Below, piece by piece: positions 14,991 through 22,306 of a DNA stretch of 30,021 bases. The DNA comes from a virus. Location of the stretch: positions 1 through 30,021 of the IMG/VR virus record IMGVR_UViG_3300037502_001122; one strand, written 5' to 3'. A program made the translations under genes and the position numbers. The notes under the pieces are model-generated. The model worked only from the letters and a program-made list of their open reading frames with translations, ran no database searches and had not been told where the DNA came from. Within the stretch, counting starts at the first letter, position 1, and each line of letters opens with the position of its first letter.

Positions 14991-16877
14991 ATGCTGAATT
15001 CACAACCGCTTAATACGTACAGCCTAAATTACGGCGTTACACCACCCGCAGCGGGCGCAGGGACTACGTACAGCGATACGAGCCTTGAGCCCTACCGCCT
15101 GCAATTGCACGACCACAACGGCGATTTACTAGCCGTCCTGAATGGATGGGTGGATGGCACGTGGGAACGTAAGGTTAACGAGCCGGAAGTGCTGACCTTT
15201 GTTCATTCCGTGGTTGGCGACGATTCCACATCGCAGGCGTGGGGCGGACTGCTGACTGAGTTGGTTTACCCCAACTTCGTGTATCTCTTTGAAGGTGACA
15301 GCACGACCGCTAAGCAGAAATTCCGCATTATGGAGACGGAATACACGATTGACGTTGGCGGCATGTTGCAGGTTAAAGCGTACTCTATCCTTGAGCAGCT
15401 GGGCCGCGAAATTGTGACCAATTACAGCACGCAAGGCGAAGGTGACGAGACCGACCCCGGCAAGACGGTAACGCAGGTTGTGCAGGCGTTGCTTGCGGAG
15501 CAGGCGCAGACGTTGACGGTATCCTTGAAGAGCATAGCCCCTAGCGTGCGGAATCAGGTATTCAAGGGTAAGTTTGAGAACAAGACCATACTGCAATGCC
15601 TGAAAGACCTGATCTCGATTTACGGCGGATATATCACCACCGACAACAACCGCCGCTTAACGTGGAGCGCGTACACAGCGATTGGTGAAGGCCACCGGAT
15701 TAACCTTGATCTGAACGCGATCCAGATTCGCAAGCGGGTGGATTACACCGACCTTGCGAACGTGGTACTTGTGGCGGGCTACGGAACCACAAACGATACC
15801 CGTATACTTGCTAACGTGAACGACCCTACGAGCATCGGGCAGTATGGCGTCATTGCGACCATTATCAAGGACCAATCCGTTACAAGCGCGGAGGCGGCGG
15901 AAGAGCTTGCCGAAAAGGAGCTTGAACGCCGGAAGCAGCCGCGCATCTACTACGATGTGGACGCGATAGACCTTAGCAAAGTGCAGAATGGGGAGGATTT
16001 TGCCTATGAGGCAAACGCATTCACCATCGGCCAGCGCGTGCGGATTATCGGGCGTGAGATTGAATTCAGCACACATATTCAGAGCATTGAAGTTGACCTT
16101 GTAAACCCGGCTGGCATCCGCATCGAGGTGTCCAATCCTGATGTTGGTACGGGGCTTGACGGGCTGAATAGTGTTGACTCAACCGATAACGATTCGATTC
16201 AAGAAATCGTTGCGGAGATTGCCGACCTGCTAGACGATTTGCAAGGCGACCGTGGCGAGCTTGAGAGCGTGCGCAAGTCGCTTGACCCGATACCGGATGA
16301 CCTGACTGCTGTGATGACTTGGGACACAGAGAGCAATGAAGGGAACATGCCCGAAAAGATAGCAGATGCACTTGATGTGCCATACGGCGATATCGACCAA
16401 GTGGACGATATGAAAGATGGTATTGTTGAGACGGTCATTGACGCAATCAATGACCCAACTAATCCAAATCATGGCGGCATTGTTGATGCTATCGGCGAAG
16501 TTGGAACGCTACTAAAATTTGCACAAATTCAAGCGGTATTTATGGACCATTTGGAGTGCATCATCTTTGACCAATTAACGCAGACAACCACGGGCGGTAC
16601 CATATACGTTGCAAAACCATACCTCTTGCAGCAATCGCCATACTTTGGGGAAACGATTACCTACATCGACGGCGAGGAGTTGCAGTATAGCTTTGACACT
16701 GAATTCCCAGAGTACAAAAGGACGCATAATAACGGCATAGAGACTGGAGAATTTTACATCACGCCAAATTACTACATAGGCGAGATCATCATGATTGCAG
16801 GCATTTATAACGAAATCGACGGAACGGGCTACGATTACATCGAAGTCAACTCGGCAAGGCATTGGGCGCAAATATGA
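14991..16877 (+). CDS. Tail-associated protein (Tal-like, gp27-like hub)
   Basis: A 628-residue protein after Dit and the fibre gene. Residues about 30-390 follow the pattern of phage minor structural/Tal N-terminal domains (LEPYRLQLHDHNGDLLAVL, a LQVKAYSILEQLGREIV segment, LKDLISIYGGYITTDNNRRLTW, a YTDLANVVLVAGYG strand). They end in an AFTIGQRVRIIGREIEFSTHIQSIEVD barrel. Residues 410-460 are acidic and helical. From about residue 500 the DNA becomes AT-richer and the sequence (VAKPYLLQQSPYFGETITYIDGEEL...) looks unrelated to the hub, suggesting an exchanged tip domain. No catalytic motif for wall hydrolysis is evident. Confidence 0.8.
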   Translation: MLNSQPLNTYSLNYGVTPPAAGAGTTYSDTSLEPYRLQLHDHNGDLLAVLNGWVDGTWERKVNEPEVLTFVHSVVGDDSTSQAWGGLLTELVYPNFVYLFEGDSTTAKQKFRIMETEYTIDVGGMLQVKAYSILEQLGREIVTNYSTQGEGDETDPGKTVTQVVQALLAEQAQTLTVSLKSIAPSVRNQVFKGKFENKTILQCLKDLISIYGGYITTDNNRRLTWSAYTAIGEGHRINLDLNAIQIRKRVDYTDLANVVLVAGYGTTNDTRILANVNDPTSIGQYGVIATIIKDQSVTSAEAAEELAEKELERRKQPRIYYDVDAIDLSKVQNGEDFAYEANAFTIGQRVRIIGREIEFSTHIQSIEVDLVNPAGIRIEVSNPDVGTGLDGLNSVDSTDNDSIQEIVAEIADLLDDLQGDRGELESVRKSLDPIPDDLTAVMTWDTESNEGNMPEKIADALDVPYGDIDQVDDMKDGIVETVIDAINDPTNPNHGGIVDAIGEVGTLLKFAQIQAVFMDHLECIIFDQLTQTTTGGTIYVAKPYLLQQSPYFGETITYIDGEELQYSFDTEFPEYKRTHNNGIETGEFYITPNYYIGEIIMIAGIYNEIDGTGYDYIEVNSARHWAQI

Positions 16878-17764
16878 GTTTGCAGGGTTTTGGTGGAAGG
16901 AATTTGCAAGGCATCTATGGTGTTTTGCAGGGGTTTGGAGATCGTGTTTTGCGCGGTTCAAGTCCTGAGCATTTGTTTATTTATGATGATAATGTTTACG
17001 TAATAGACACCGAAACGCAATCAGTTAAAATTTATTCAACTACTGGCACAAAAGTTGATGAATTTTTTGTTGATTCTAGGCCTGACCAAGCTGTGCCTAG
17101 CATAATCAGCACAATGAAAGGCTTTAATAAGATTTATGCTGATTCCACAAGAATAATTGTTGGCCTTCTAAATTATAGCATTGTTCTTAATAATACAGGT
17201 GTTGAAATTAGCAATTCTTATGGCACAGGAAGTGGCATATTTTATGATGAAGAATTTTATATTCCCACTTCTGGCAATCCAAACACTGTAATAGTCAAAG
17301 ACATTAATGGAGTTACAGATAGAACCTTTAGTATGGGGGGTAGATTTAATAACAGGGGTTTTGATGTAAAAGATGGGTTTGTTTATTTTGTTGGTGAGCG
17401 GTCGCGCAGTTTTGGATTAGCGACTGTTTTAATGAAAATATTTGACACATCAGGAAGTTTAATTGATGAGTTTGAGTATTGGGAAAAGCCGGGATTTCCG
17501 CCGCCTTCTGATGAGATAGGTTTGCATCAACCTTATTTCGTTGCGCACGGTAATTATGTTCATTCTGGGATGTACACCAATCAAGATGTGTATAGAAATT
17601 CAACTGCTACTGGTATAGATGTTAATAAGTTTTCAATAAACGAGCAGCGAAGATGGGTTGCATGGTATAACAACGAGCTTTATTATACTACACCAAGCGC
17701 AAGCATAATTGTATGCAACGACACAACTGGCGACGTTGTGCGAGAATGGTCAACCATAGATTAG
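16874..17764 (+). CDS. AT-rich putative receptor-binding / tail-tip protein
   Basis: A 296-residue protein, the last tail gene before the lysis genes, a common position for receptor-binding proteins. The N-terminus has a short repeat (LQGFGGRNLQG, VLQGFGDRVLRG) that may attach it to the tip. The rest is a run of beta-strand blades (LFIYDDNVYVIDTETQSVKIYSTTG, GLLNYSIVLNNTG, DGFVYFVGERS, WYNNELYYTTPSASIIV) resembling a beta-propeller. Base and codon use are much more AT-rich than in either neighbour, pointing to recent transfer. The ATG at 16874 overlaps the Tal stop; an in-frame TTG at 16862 is less likely. Receptor binding is inferred. Confidence 0.75.
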   Translation: MSLQGFGGRNLQGIYGVLQGFGDRVLRGSSPEHLFIYDDNVYVIDTETQSVKIYSTTGTKVDEFFVDSRPDQAVPSIISTMKGFNKIYADSTRIIVGLLNYSIVLNNTGVEISNSYGTGSGIFYDEEFYIPTSGNPNTVIVKDINGVTDRTFSMGGRFNNRGFDVKDGFVYFVGERSRSFGLATVLMKIFDTSGSLIDEFEYWEKPGFPPPSDEIGLHQPYFVAHGNYVHSGMYTNQDVYRNSTATGIDVNKFSINEQRRWVAWYNNELYYTTPSASIIVCNDTTGDVVREWSTID

Positions 17765-17776
17765 AAAGGCCAGCCC

Positions 17777-18175
17777 ATGAACGACCTATCCGACATACTG
17801 ACAAGCGAGACCGTACTCACCGCGCTAGGCGTCTTTGTTGGCGTTGTTTGGAGCGTGGTCAAGGGCAGCGAGATATACAGCCGCCGCACCAATGCCGTAA
17901 CGCGGTTTATTATCCGCATTATTGAGGGCGCGGTGGCGTACACGTACACGAACGCAGTGCGCCAGTGGAAGGAAGAGAACGGCGGGAAGCTGTTACCGGA
18001 ACAGAAGGGCGTGGCCGTGGCGTTGGCGACCGCGAAGGCTAAGGAGGTGGCGGAAATCTACGGGCTGGAAGATAACCCGCTCATTTCGGAGCCTGCCATC
18101 ATCGAAGCCGAAATCGAGAAGGCTGTCACGCGACTCAAGAATCGCGGCAAGGGCGGCGCGGTGCGCGTGCCATGA
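17777..18175 (+). CDS. Putative holin
   Basis: The 132-residue protein has one clear N-terminal hydrophobic segment (about residues 13-32, VLTALGVFVGVVWSVVKGSE). A second amphipathic stretch (VTRFIIRIIEGAVAYTYTNAV) and a charged helical C-terminal half follow. It is preceded by an AAAGG site and its stop overlaps the endolysin start (ATGA). Membrane proteins in this place usually permeabilise the inner membrane to release the endolysin. No holin family is recognised by sequence, so the call rests on topology and position. Confidence 0.65.
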   Translation: MNDLSDILTSETVLTALGVFVGVVWSVVKGSEIYSRRTNAVTRFIIRIIEGAVAYTYTNAVRQWKEENGGKLLPEQKGVAVALATAKAKEVAEIYGLEDNPLISEPAIIEAEIEKAVTRLKNRGKGGAVRVP

Positions 18176-18720
18176 GTGAGGCATTCAACGCGGCCCTGCT
18201 GCGGACTAAAGAGTTTGAGGGCGGCTGGAGCAACGACCCCCGCGACAGGGGCGGCGCGACAAAGTACGGCATCACGCACAAGACGTGGGAGATGTGGTTA
18301 CGCAATCCCGCATCCTTCAAGTATGGCAAGCTGCCCGAATCGGTGGCGGATATCGCGTGGAATATGGCGGTGCCGATTTACAAGACTCTGTATTGGGATA
18401 CGTGCCGGTGTGACGAATTGACGGATACGAACCTGGCCGCCCGCGTGTTTGACTTCGCGGTCAACAGTGGCAGCGGGCGAGCGGTGAAGGCGTTGCAGCA
18501 AGCCTACAATCGCATCAGGCCGGAAGAATGGCAAGAGCTGAAAGAAGATGGACTCATTGGAAGTGTTACCCTGCAAGCCGTCAACCGCGCATCTGGAAAG
18601 TACCCCGGCGCGATGCTTGCCTCATTCAATTATTCCCGCGCTCGATACTATGAATCCATTGTTCAGAATAGCCCATCTCAACGGGCGTTCATTCGCGGAT
18701 GGTTCATGCGGTGCCTGTGA
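18172..18720 (+). CDS. Endolysin, glycoside hydrolase 108 type
   Basis: A 182-residue peptidoglycan hydrolase. The N-terminus shows the GH108 signature FEGGWSNDPRDRGGATKYGIT, with the likely catalytic glutamate at E16. It continues to a region with AARVFDFAVNSGSGRAVKALQQAYNR and a C-terminal peptidoglycan-binding-like part (DGLIGSVTLQAVN). Length is normal for single-chain phage lysozymes of this family. There is no signal peptide, so release would need the upstream holin. It probably cleaves glycan strands of the host wall at the end of infection. Confidence 0.92.
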   Translation: MSEAFNAALLRTKEFEGGWSNDPRDRGGATKYGITHKTWEMWLRNPASFKYGKLPESVADIAWNMAVPIYKTLYWDTCRCDELTDTNLAARVFDFAVNSGSGRAVKALQQAYNRIRPEEWQELKEDGLIGSVTLQAVNRASGKYPGAMLASFNYSRARYYESIVQNSPSQRAFIRGWFMRCL

Positions 18721-18739
18721 AAACTAGGGCCATCATCTA

Positions 18740-19006
18740 ATGGACAAGGTGAAGATCGGCGCGTTGACCTACACCGTTGCCGATGCACCTATACCCGACT
18801 GCGGCCTTATCGACTACGAGGCGCAGACCATCGTTATCAAAAAGGGCATGAGTAAAGACGCCCGCGCCGTCACGATGTGGCACGAGGTAATCCACGGCAT
18901 CTTGTACAACATGGGGCACGTCAACCATGATGAAATAATCGTTGACGGAATCGCGCATGGCGTAGTACAGTGCTTGCGGGATAATCCACAACTGAGAGGG
19001 AGGTAA
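18740..19006 (+). CDS. Small HExxH protein (ImmA/IrrE-like metallopeptidase)
   Basis: The 88-residue protein contains WHEVIHGIL (H48, E49, H52), the zinc-binding HExxH motif, preceded by AQTIVIKKGMSKDARAVT and followed by a histidine-rich helix (HVNHDEIIVDGIAHGV). Such short proteins are common in phages and resemble the catalytic core of ImmA/IrrE peptidases, some of which cleave repressors. It is smaller than a full ImmA domain, so enzymatic activity is uncertain. No helix-turn-helix partner is adjacent. Only a weak ribosome binding site is visible. Confidence 0.75.
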   Translation: MDKVKIGALTYTVADAPIPDCGLIDYEAQTIVIKKGMSKDARAVTMWHEVIHGILYNMGHVNHDEIIVDGIAHGVVQCLRDNPQLRGR

Positions 19007-19010
19007 TGGA

Positions 19011-19274
19011 ATGGCAAACACGCAACAAGAGATTGCCGAGGAGTGCTTGGCAATATCGGAGATGCTCTGCGAGAAGAACCGGAAGTACGGTGATTCGGCT
19101 TTAAATCCTGTTCGGGTGTTTTCGCGGTGTGATGCTTATGAGCAGATCAACGTGCGGATTGACGACAAGTTATCGCGGTTGCGGTCTGCGCAGGGGGATG
19201 ACACGGAGGATGCGGAGATGGACCTTATAGGCTATCTGATTCTCAAGCGTATTGCGAAACGGCGCACGGCATGA
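19011..19274 (+). CDS. Nmad1/DUF1599-like protein
   Basis: The 87-residue helical protein has the family signature LCEKNRKYGDSALNPVRVFS followed by INVRIDDKLSRL and MDLIGYLILKRIA. That pattern is seen in phage proteins assigned to nucleotide modification associated domain 1 (DUF1599). The family is linked to nucleotide handling, but its reaction is not established to my knowledge. A GGGAGG site lies 7 bases before the ATG, and the stop overlaps the next gene. A methylase-like gene lies about 2 kb downstream. Confidence 0.75.
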   Translation: MANTQQEIAEECLAISEMLCEKNRKYGDSALNPVRVFSRCDAYEQINVRIDDKLSRLRSAQGDDTEDAEMDLIGYLILKRIAKRRTA

Positions 19275-20551
19275 CGAACAAGAAGGGCATCAAGAGCGCG
19301 GACGTGTGGGAGGCATACCGGCAATGCGGCACGGTGCGCGGGGCGGCGCGGATTGTGGGGATATCGCAAAAGACGGCAAGATACCACATTGACAAGATGG
19401 ATAAACCACCACAAGCGATGCCAAGCGCGGGGGCGCACACTGGCGAGTCATTCAGCGTAGAGCAATCCACCACGGCGCAGACAATCACATCAGTCTCCAA
19501 TACCGTTAGAACGCTCGAGGATGCCCTGAGAGCGGCGAACGTGGACGATCTGGTATGGGAAGTGGACAGGCACACGATCAACAAGTGGGACATGGCGCGG
19601 GGCAATCAGGCGGACACGTGGGACGCCATCGAATTATGGCAAGTCAAGGTATGGTTGAAGCGGCGGAAGCAATCCGCATTCGTTGACCCGCTCCAAAGCC
19701 TTATTGACGCCATCAAGGCCAAAGGCATTCCTAAACCTAAGATTGAACGCGCCATTACGGGCGAACGGCATCTGCTAGTGCTTGGCTTATTCGATGCGCA
19801 TTTCGGCAAGCTGGCATGGGCGGCGGAAACCGGCAATGATTACGATTTGAACATCGCGGAAACGGTATTTGCGAATGCCTTCCATGACCTTGTATCAAAC
19901 ATCAAAGGCTACTCGATAGACTCCATTGTGATACCGATAGGTCAAGACTTCTTCCACACCGACAATCCGCAGAATGCCACCGTTAACGGTACTCTGCAGG
20001 ATGTGGATGGGCGGCGGGCGAAGATGTTTGACGTTGGCACGCGGGCCATGATTCACTGCATCGACTGCGCATTGAAGGTCGCGCCGGTCAAAGTTTTCTA
20101 CTCGCCAGGCAATCATGACCGTGAAACCTCGTGGTATCTAACCCGTGTGATTGATGCCTACTACCACCACAACGCCGATGTGCGCGTGGACGCAGCCCCA
20201 ACAACCCGCAAGTACATTGAATATGGTGTAACCCTGCTAGGTTTCGACCACGGGGACATTGTGAAGCCTGAGAAGCTGCCTAACTTGATGGCGGCGGAAC
20301 AGCGGGAGGCATGGGGGCGCGTGCAATACACCGAGTGGCTGACAGGCCATTATCACAAGGTTAAGGAACAACAGTTCACATCGGCGGATACGCACGGGGG
20401 GACGGTGGTTAGGACACTACCCTCCCTGAGCGGCACCGATGCTTGGCACTACCGGAACGGCTTTGTGCACGGGCGGCGAGCTGCGGAGGCTTACCTATAC
20501 TCGCACACCAATGGCTACGTGGGCCATTTCAACGCAAACATAAGGAGCTAG
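19271..20551 (+). CDS. HTH domain plus metallophosphoesterase
   Basis: A 426-residue two-part protein. Residues about 8-45 (SADVWEAYRQCGTVRGAARIVGISQKTARYHIDKM) form a helix-turn-helix DNA-binding domain. After a linker, residues 168-426 form a calcineurin-like phosphoesterase with metal ligands in FDAHFG (D175, H177), GQDFFHT (D226), GNHD (N281, H282), FDHGD (H327) and TGHYHK (H360, H362). All key residues are present, so it is probably an active nuclease or phosphatase targeted to DNA. This fusion is frequent in phages with unknown function. It overlaps the Nmad1-like gene and ends the long upstream transcription block. Confidence 0.88.
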   Translation: MTNKKGIKSADVWEAYRQCGTVRGAARIVGISQKTARYHIDKMDKPPQAMPSAGAHTGESFSVEQSTTAQTITSVSNTVRTLEDALRAANVDDLVWEVDRHTINKWDMARGNQADTWDAIELWQVKVWLKRRKQSAFVDPLQSLIDAIKAKGIPKPKIERAITGERHLLVLGLFDAHFGKLAWAAETGNDYDLNIAETVFANAFHDLVSNIKGYSIDSIVIPIGQDFFHTDNPQNATVNGTLQDVDGRRAKMFDVGTRAMIHCIDCALKVAPVKVFYSPGNHDRETSWYLTRVIDAYYHHNADVRVDAAPTTRKYIEYGVTLLGFDHGDIVKPEKLPNLMAAEQREAWGRVQYTEWLTGHYHKVKEQQFTSADTHGGTVVRTLPSLSGTDAWHYRNGFVHGRRAAEAYLYSHTNGYVGHFNANIRS

Positions 20552-20555
20552 ACAC

Positions 20556-20666
20556 ATGGACCTAATCGCATTCTTAACGCCGTGGTTTGAAGCTGGATTC
20601 GCCATCGGAGCGAGCGAAGTTTTCCAAATTTTGCTTGCCCTGCTGTGGGCATTCCTTGGCTATTGA
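20556..20666 (+). CDS. 36-residue hydrophobic peptide
   Basis: A short frame MDLIAFLTPWFEAG... ending LLALLWAFLGY is preceded by an excellent ribosome binding site (AAGGAG, about 9 bases upstream) and starts 5 bases after the previous stop. Roughly residues 14-34 are hydrophobic enough to span a membrane. Small membrane peptides in phages can act as holin partners, superinfection factors or toxins, but nothing here distinguishes these. Its stop codon lies inside the -35 element of the promoter at 20663. Confidence 0.6.
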   Translation: MDLIAFLTPWFEAGFAIGASEVFQILLALLWAFLGY

Positions 20667-20691
20667 CATGCGCGGCGTGACCGCGTAAAGT
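20663..20691 (+). promoter_or_regulatory. Sigma70-like promoter P1
   Basis: A perfect -35 TTGACA (20663-20668) is followed by a 17-base spacer and a -10 TAAAGT (20686-20691; four of six consensus bases). The start would be near 20698. The next gene is 170 bases away with a terminator between, so the transcript is probably short. Confidence 0.65.
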
Positions 20692-20697
20692 AGCGAC

Positions 20698-20767
20698 ACC
20701 CTTCCAGTGGGCGCAATGCCCACCCTCTGCCAGCCCCGTAGGTTACTCCCGCCTGCGGGGCGTTTTT
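20698..20767 (+). ncRNA. Putative ~70-nt small RNA
   Basis: The segment between promoter P1 and the terminator at 20733-20767 holds no gene with a ribosome binding site. The predicted transcript has a first hairpin (GTGGGC at 20707-20712 with GCCCAC at 20718-20723, loop GCAAT), a short single-stranded stretch, then the terminator hairpin and T-run. That is the layout of a small regulatory RNA. It might instead be only a terminated leader. The 3' half is shared with the terminator duplicated at 22307. Confidence 0.5.
20733..20767 (+). terminator. Intrinsic terminator, copy 1
   Basis: GCCCCGTAGG (20733-20742) pairs with CCTGCGGGGC (20752-20761), ten pairs including one G-U, around a 9-nt loop, followed by GTTTTTG. 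It closes the small transcript from P1 and any read-through of the late block, just upstream of promoter P2. Confidence 0.9.
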
Positions 20768-20793
20768 GTGGGCGAAAAAAGTTTGCAAGGGGA

Positions 20794-20822
20794 TTGACTT
20801 GTGCACCGGAATTAGGTATAGT
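20794..20822 (+). promoter_or_regulatory. Sigma70-like promoter P2
   Basis: The -35 TTGACT (20794-20799), a 17-base spacer and the -10 TATAGT (20817-20822) give a strong match to sigma70 consensus. It drives the unit at 20871-22246. The leader hairpin AGCGGC/GCCGCT (20834-20850) lies between start and ribosome binding site. Confidence 0.85.
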
Positions 20823-20833
20823 ATGGACATGCA

Positions 20834-20850
20834 AGCGGCGTGGGGCCGCT
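20834..20850 (+). other. Leader hairpin, copy 1
   Basis: AGCGGC (20834-20839) pairs with GCCGCT (20845-20850) around a 5-nt loop near the 5' end of the P2 transcript. It is conserved in copy 2 at 22410-22426. A nine-codon frame (MDMQAAWGR) reads across it, but its first ATG lies right at the -10 element, so translation is doubtful. The hairpin probably protects the mRNA 5' end. Confidence 0.65.
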
Positions 20851-20870
20851 AAGCAAACGGGAGACACGAG

Positions 20871-21068
20871 ATGAAAATTCAGATTACCTACACACACAAC
20901 AGTGGCCGCAGCATCATCAACACGCGCAATGTCATTGATTGTGGCTCGGGCTACGTTCAGTTGAGCCGCACATACTTCACTGATTGCGGGCGCGCTTGCG
21001 GTAACGTAGGCAACTACTCGATGAGCATCGAAGATTACTGCGCAGAGACCGGTTTCTACATAGCCTAA
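20871..21068 (+). CDS. Small hypothetical early protein
   Basis: The 65-residue protein has four cysteines (in VIDCGSGY, FTDCGRACG and DYCAE) and a mixed alpha/beta look (MKIQITYTHNSGRS...YVQLSRTYF). It is the first gene after promoter P2 and has a GGGAGA site in the shared leader. No family is recognised. Its position next to a strong promoter suggests early expression, as is usual for small host-takeover proteins. Confidence 0.65.
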   Translation: MKIQITYTHNSGRSIINTRNVIDCGSGYVQLSRTYFTDCGRACGNVGNYSMSIEDYCAETGFYIA

Positions 21069-21111
21069 CCACCATGGGGGCGCGCATCGTACACGCGCAG
21101 GGAGACACGAT

Positions 21112-21285
21112 ATGAACGAGCTATACAAATACAAGAATCCAGTCGACGAAGGCGAAGCTGCCGATAGGCTTGAACTGATTGAAGATCGCCAAGTGCGCGG
21201 GTTGTTTCGCTCGGTTGTGCATTGCACAGATTGGCGCATCCAGCCTACTGTTTGCCTGCTCATTGAAGATGTGGAGAAAGCTTGA
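21112..21285 (+). CDS. Small hypothetical protein
   Basis: A 57-residue protein starting MNELYKYKNPVDEGEAADR and ending LLIEDVEKA. It has a clear GGGAGA site and is preceded by a small GC-rich hairpin (GCGCG...CGCGC, about 21080-21098), the same arrangement as the duplicated leaders. Its stop overlaps the methylase-like start (TGATG). No family is recognised. A truncated frame with a similar start (MNERYNR) and ribosome binding site occurs at 22272. Confidence 0.65.
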   Translation: MNELYKYKNPVDEGEAADRLELIEDRQVRGLFRSVVHCTDWRIQPTVCLLIEDVEKA

Positions 21286-22049
21286 TGCGGGTGCTTGTCA
21301 ATTTTGAGCGTAGCGGCATTGTACGCGATGCTTTTGCTGAACTTGGGCATGATGCGTGGAGTTGCGATATTGTGCCTAGCATGCGCGGTGGCAAGCATTA
21401 CCAGTGCGATGCGCGTGAAGTATTACACCTCGGTTGGGACTTGATGATCGCACACCCGCCGTGCACTTACCTTTGTTCAAGTGGTTTGCATTGGAACACC
21501 CGACGACCTGGACGACAGGAATTAACTGAACAATCACTTGATCTTGTGCGGGATATGTTCGACGCGCCTATCCCGCGAATCTCACTTGAAAACCCAATAG
21601 GGTGTATCAGTACCCGCATTCGTAAGCCTGACCAAATCATACAGCCGTGGCAGTTTGGAGATGACGCCAGCAAGCAGACATGCCTTTGGTTGCAAAGCCT
21701 TCCTAAGCTGCAAGCGACGACAATTGTTCCCCCTAAAGGCTGGTCAACCGTCAAGTACGCGACAGACTGCATACCTTGCGAATGTTGCGGCGAACCGTAT
21801 TGCAAGGAATGTGACTGCCACTATACGGACTGCGATTGCATTGGGCCATCACAGGACGAAGCGCAGTACGCCAAAGTCAATGGATTCCTGTTTGCGCGCC
21901 TAAGCGGCACTGGTCGGCCTGTCTGGAGCAATCAGACCGCAAGCGGACAGAATAAACTAGGACCATCGCCAGAACGCGCAATGTTGCGCAGCTTGACCTA
22001 TTCTGGGATAGCGCGGGCAATGGCTGAGCAATGGGGAGTGTCAGCATGA
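21285..22049 (+). CDS. Cytosine-C5 methyltransferase-like protein
   Basis: The 254-residue protein has an N-terminal nucleotide-binding-like segment (MRVLVNFERSGIVRDAFAELGHDAWSCDI) and then HPPCTYLCSSGLHW (PPC motif IV, with C60 as the possible nucleophile). ISLENPIG follows (ENP motif VI, residues 102-104). These are core motifs of C5 cytosine methylases, but the usual target-recognition region is absent. In its place residues 162-185 hold nine cysteines that could bind zinc. It may modify phage DNA or a nucleotide. The ATG at 21285 overlaps the previous stop and is preferred over TTG at 21282. Confidence 0.78.
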   Translation: MRVLVNFERSGIVRDAFAELGHDAWSCDIVPSMRGGKHYQCDAREVLHLGWDLMIAHPPCTYLCSSGLHWNTRRPGRQELTEQSLDLVRDMFDAPIPRISLENPIGCISTRIRKPDQIIQPWQFGDDASKQTCLWLQSLPKLQATTIVPPKGWSTVKYATDCIPCECCGEPYCKECDCHYTDCDCIGPSQDEAQYAKVNGFLFARLSGTGRPVWSNQTASGQNKLGPSPERAMLRSLTYSGIARAMAEQWGVSA

Positions 22050-22246
22050 CCTACAAATTAACAAGTTGTGAAATGGTCTTTACACCTGGCGTTATAAAGT
22101 GGATAGTTGAAGGCGTTGCGCCTTTCAACAAGTCCAAGGCTGTTAATATTTTGCGGGAAACCTACAAGGTGCCAGACAAAGCCTGCAAGAAAATTATCAA
22201 GGGTCAGTATGATGTTCAGGGTGATTGCGTAATTGTTACAGTCTGA
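22046..22246 (+). CDS. Small hypothetical protein
   Basis: The 66-residue protein (MTYKLTSCEMVFTPGVIKWIVEG...) has a helical middle rich in lysine (SKAVNILRETYKVPDKACKKIIKG) and a C-terminal strand, GDCVIVTV. The ATG at 22046 overlaps the methylase-like stop and has a GGGAG site; an in-frame ATG at 22031 would lack one. DNA is more AT-rich than average here. No family is recognised. It is the last complete gene before terminator copy 2. Confidence 0.65.
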   Translation: MTYKLTSCEMVFTPGVIKWIVEGVAPFNKSKAVNILRETYKVPDKACKKIIKGQYDVQGDCVIVTV

Positions 22247-22271
22247 ATCAGGCACAACAGGAGACCACGAG

Positions 22272-22301
22272 ATGAACGAGCGATACAACAGGATTGCTGG
22301 A
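22272..22301 (+). pseudogene. Truncated gene start fused to cassette copy 2
   Basis: After an AGGAG site, ATGAACGAGCGATACAACAG begins a frame MNERYNRIAG closely resembling the start of the 21112 gene (MNELYKYKN). It then runs straight into the duplicated terminator. The frame continues across the terminator and promoter to a stop near 22370, which is not plausible coding sequence. It looks like a recombination junction where the cassette cut off a gene. Confidence 0.6.
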
Positions 22302-22306
22302 TGCCA

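Larger units (their letters stand above)
20728..20864 (+). repeat. Terminator-promoter-leader cassette, copy 1
   Basis: About 137 bp are nearly identical to 22302-22440 (139 bp). They contain the terminator, an A-tract, a promoter, a leader hairpin and the GGGAGA ribosome binding site. Differences are two single-base insertions in A and T runs and a few substitutions around the -35 element (TTGACT here, TTGACA in copy 2). Confidence 0.93.

Noticed and set aside
20823-20853. Nine-codon leader peptide (MDMQAAWGR) in both cassettes
   Set aside because: Its first ATG directly follows the -10 element and would lie at or before the transcript start, with no ribosome binding site; the conserved hairpin explains the sequence better.
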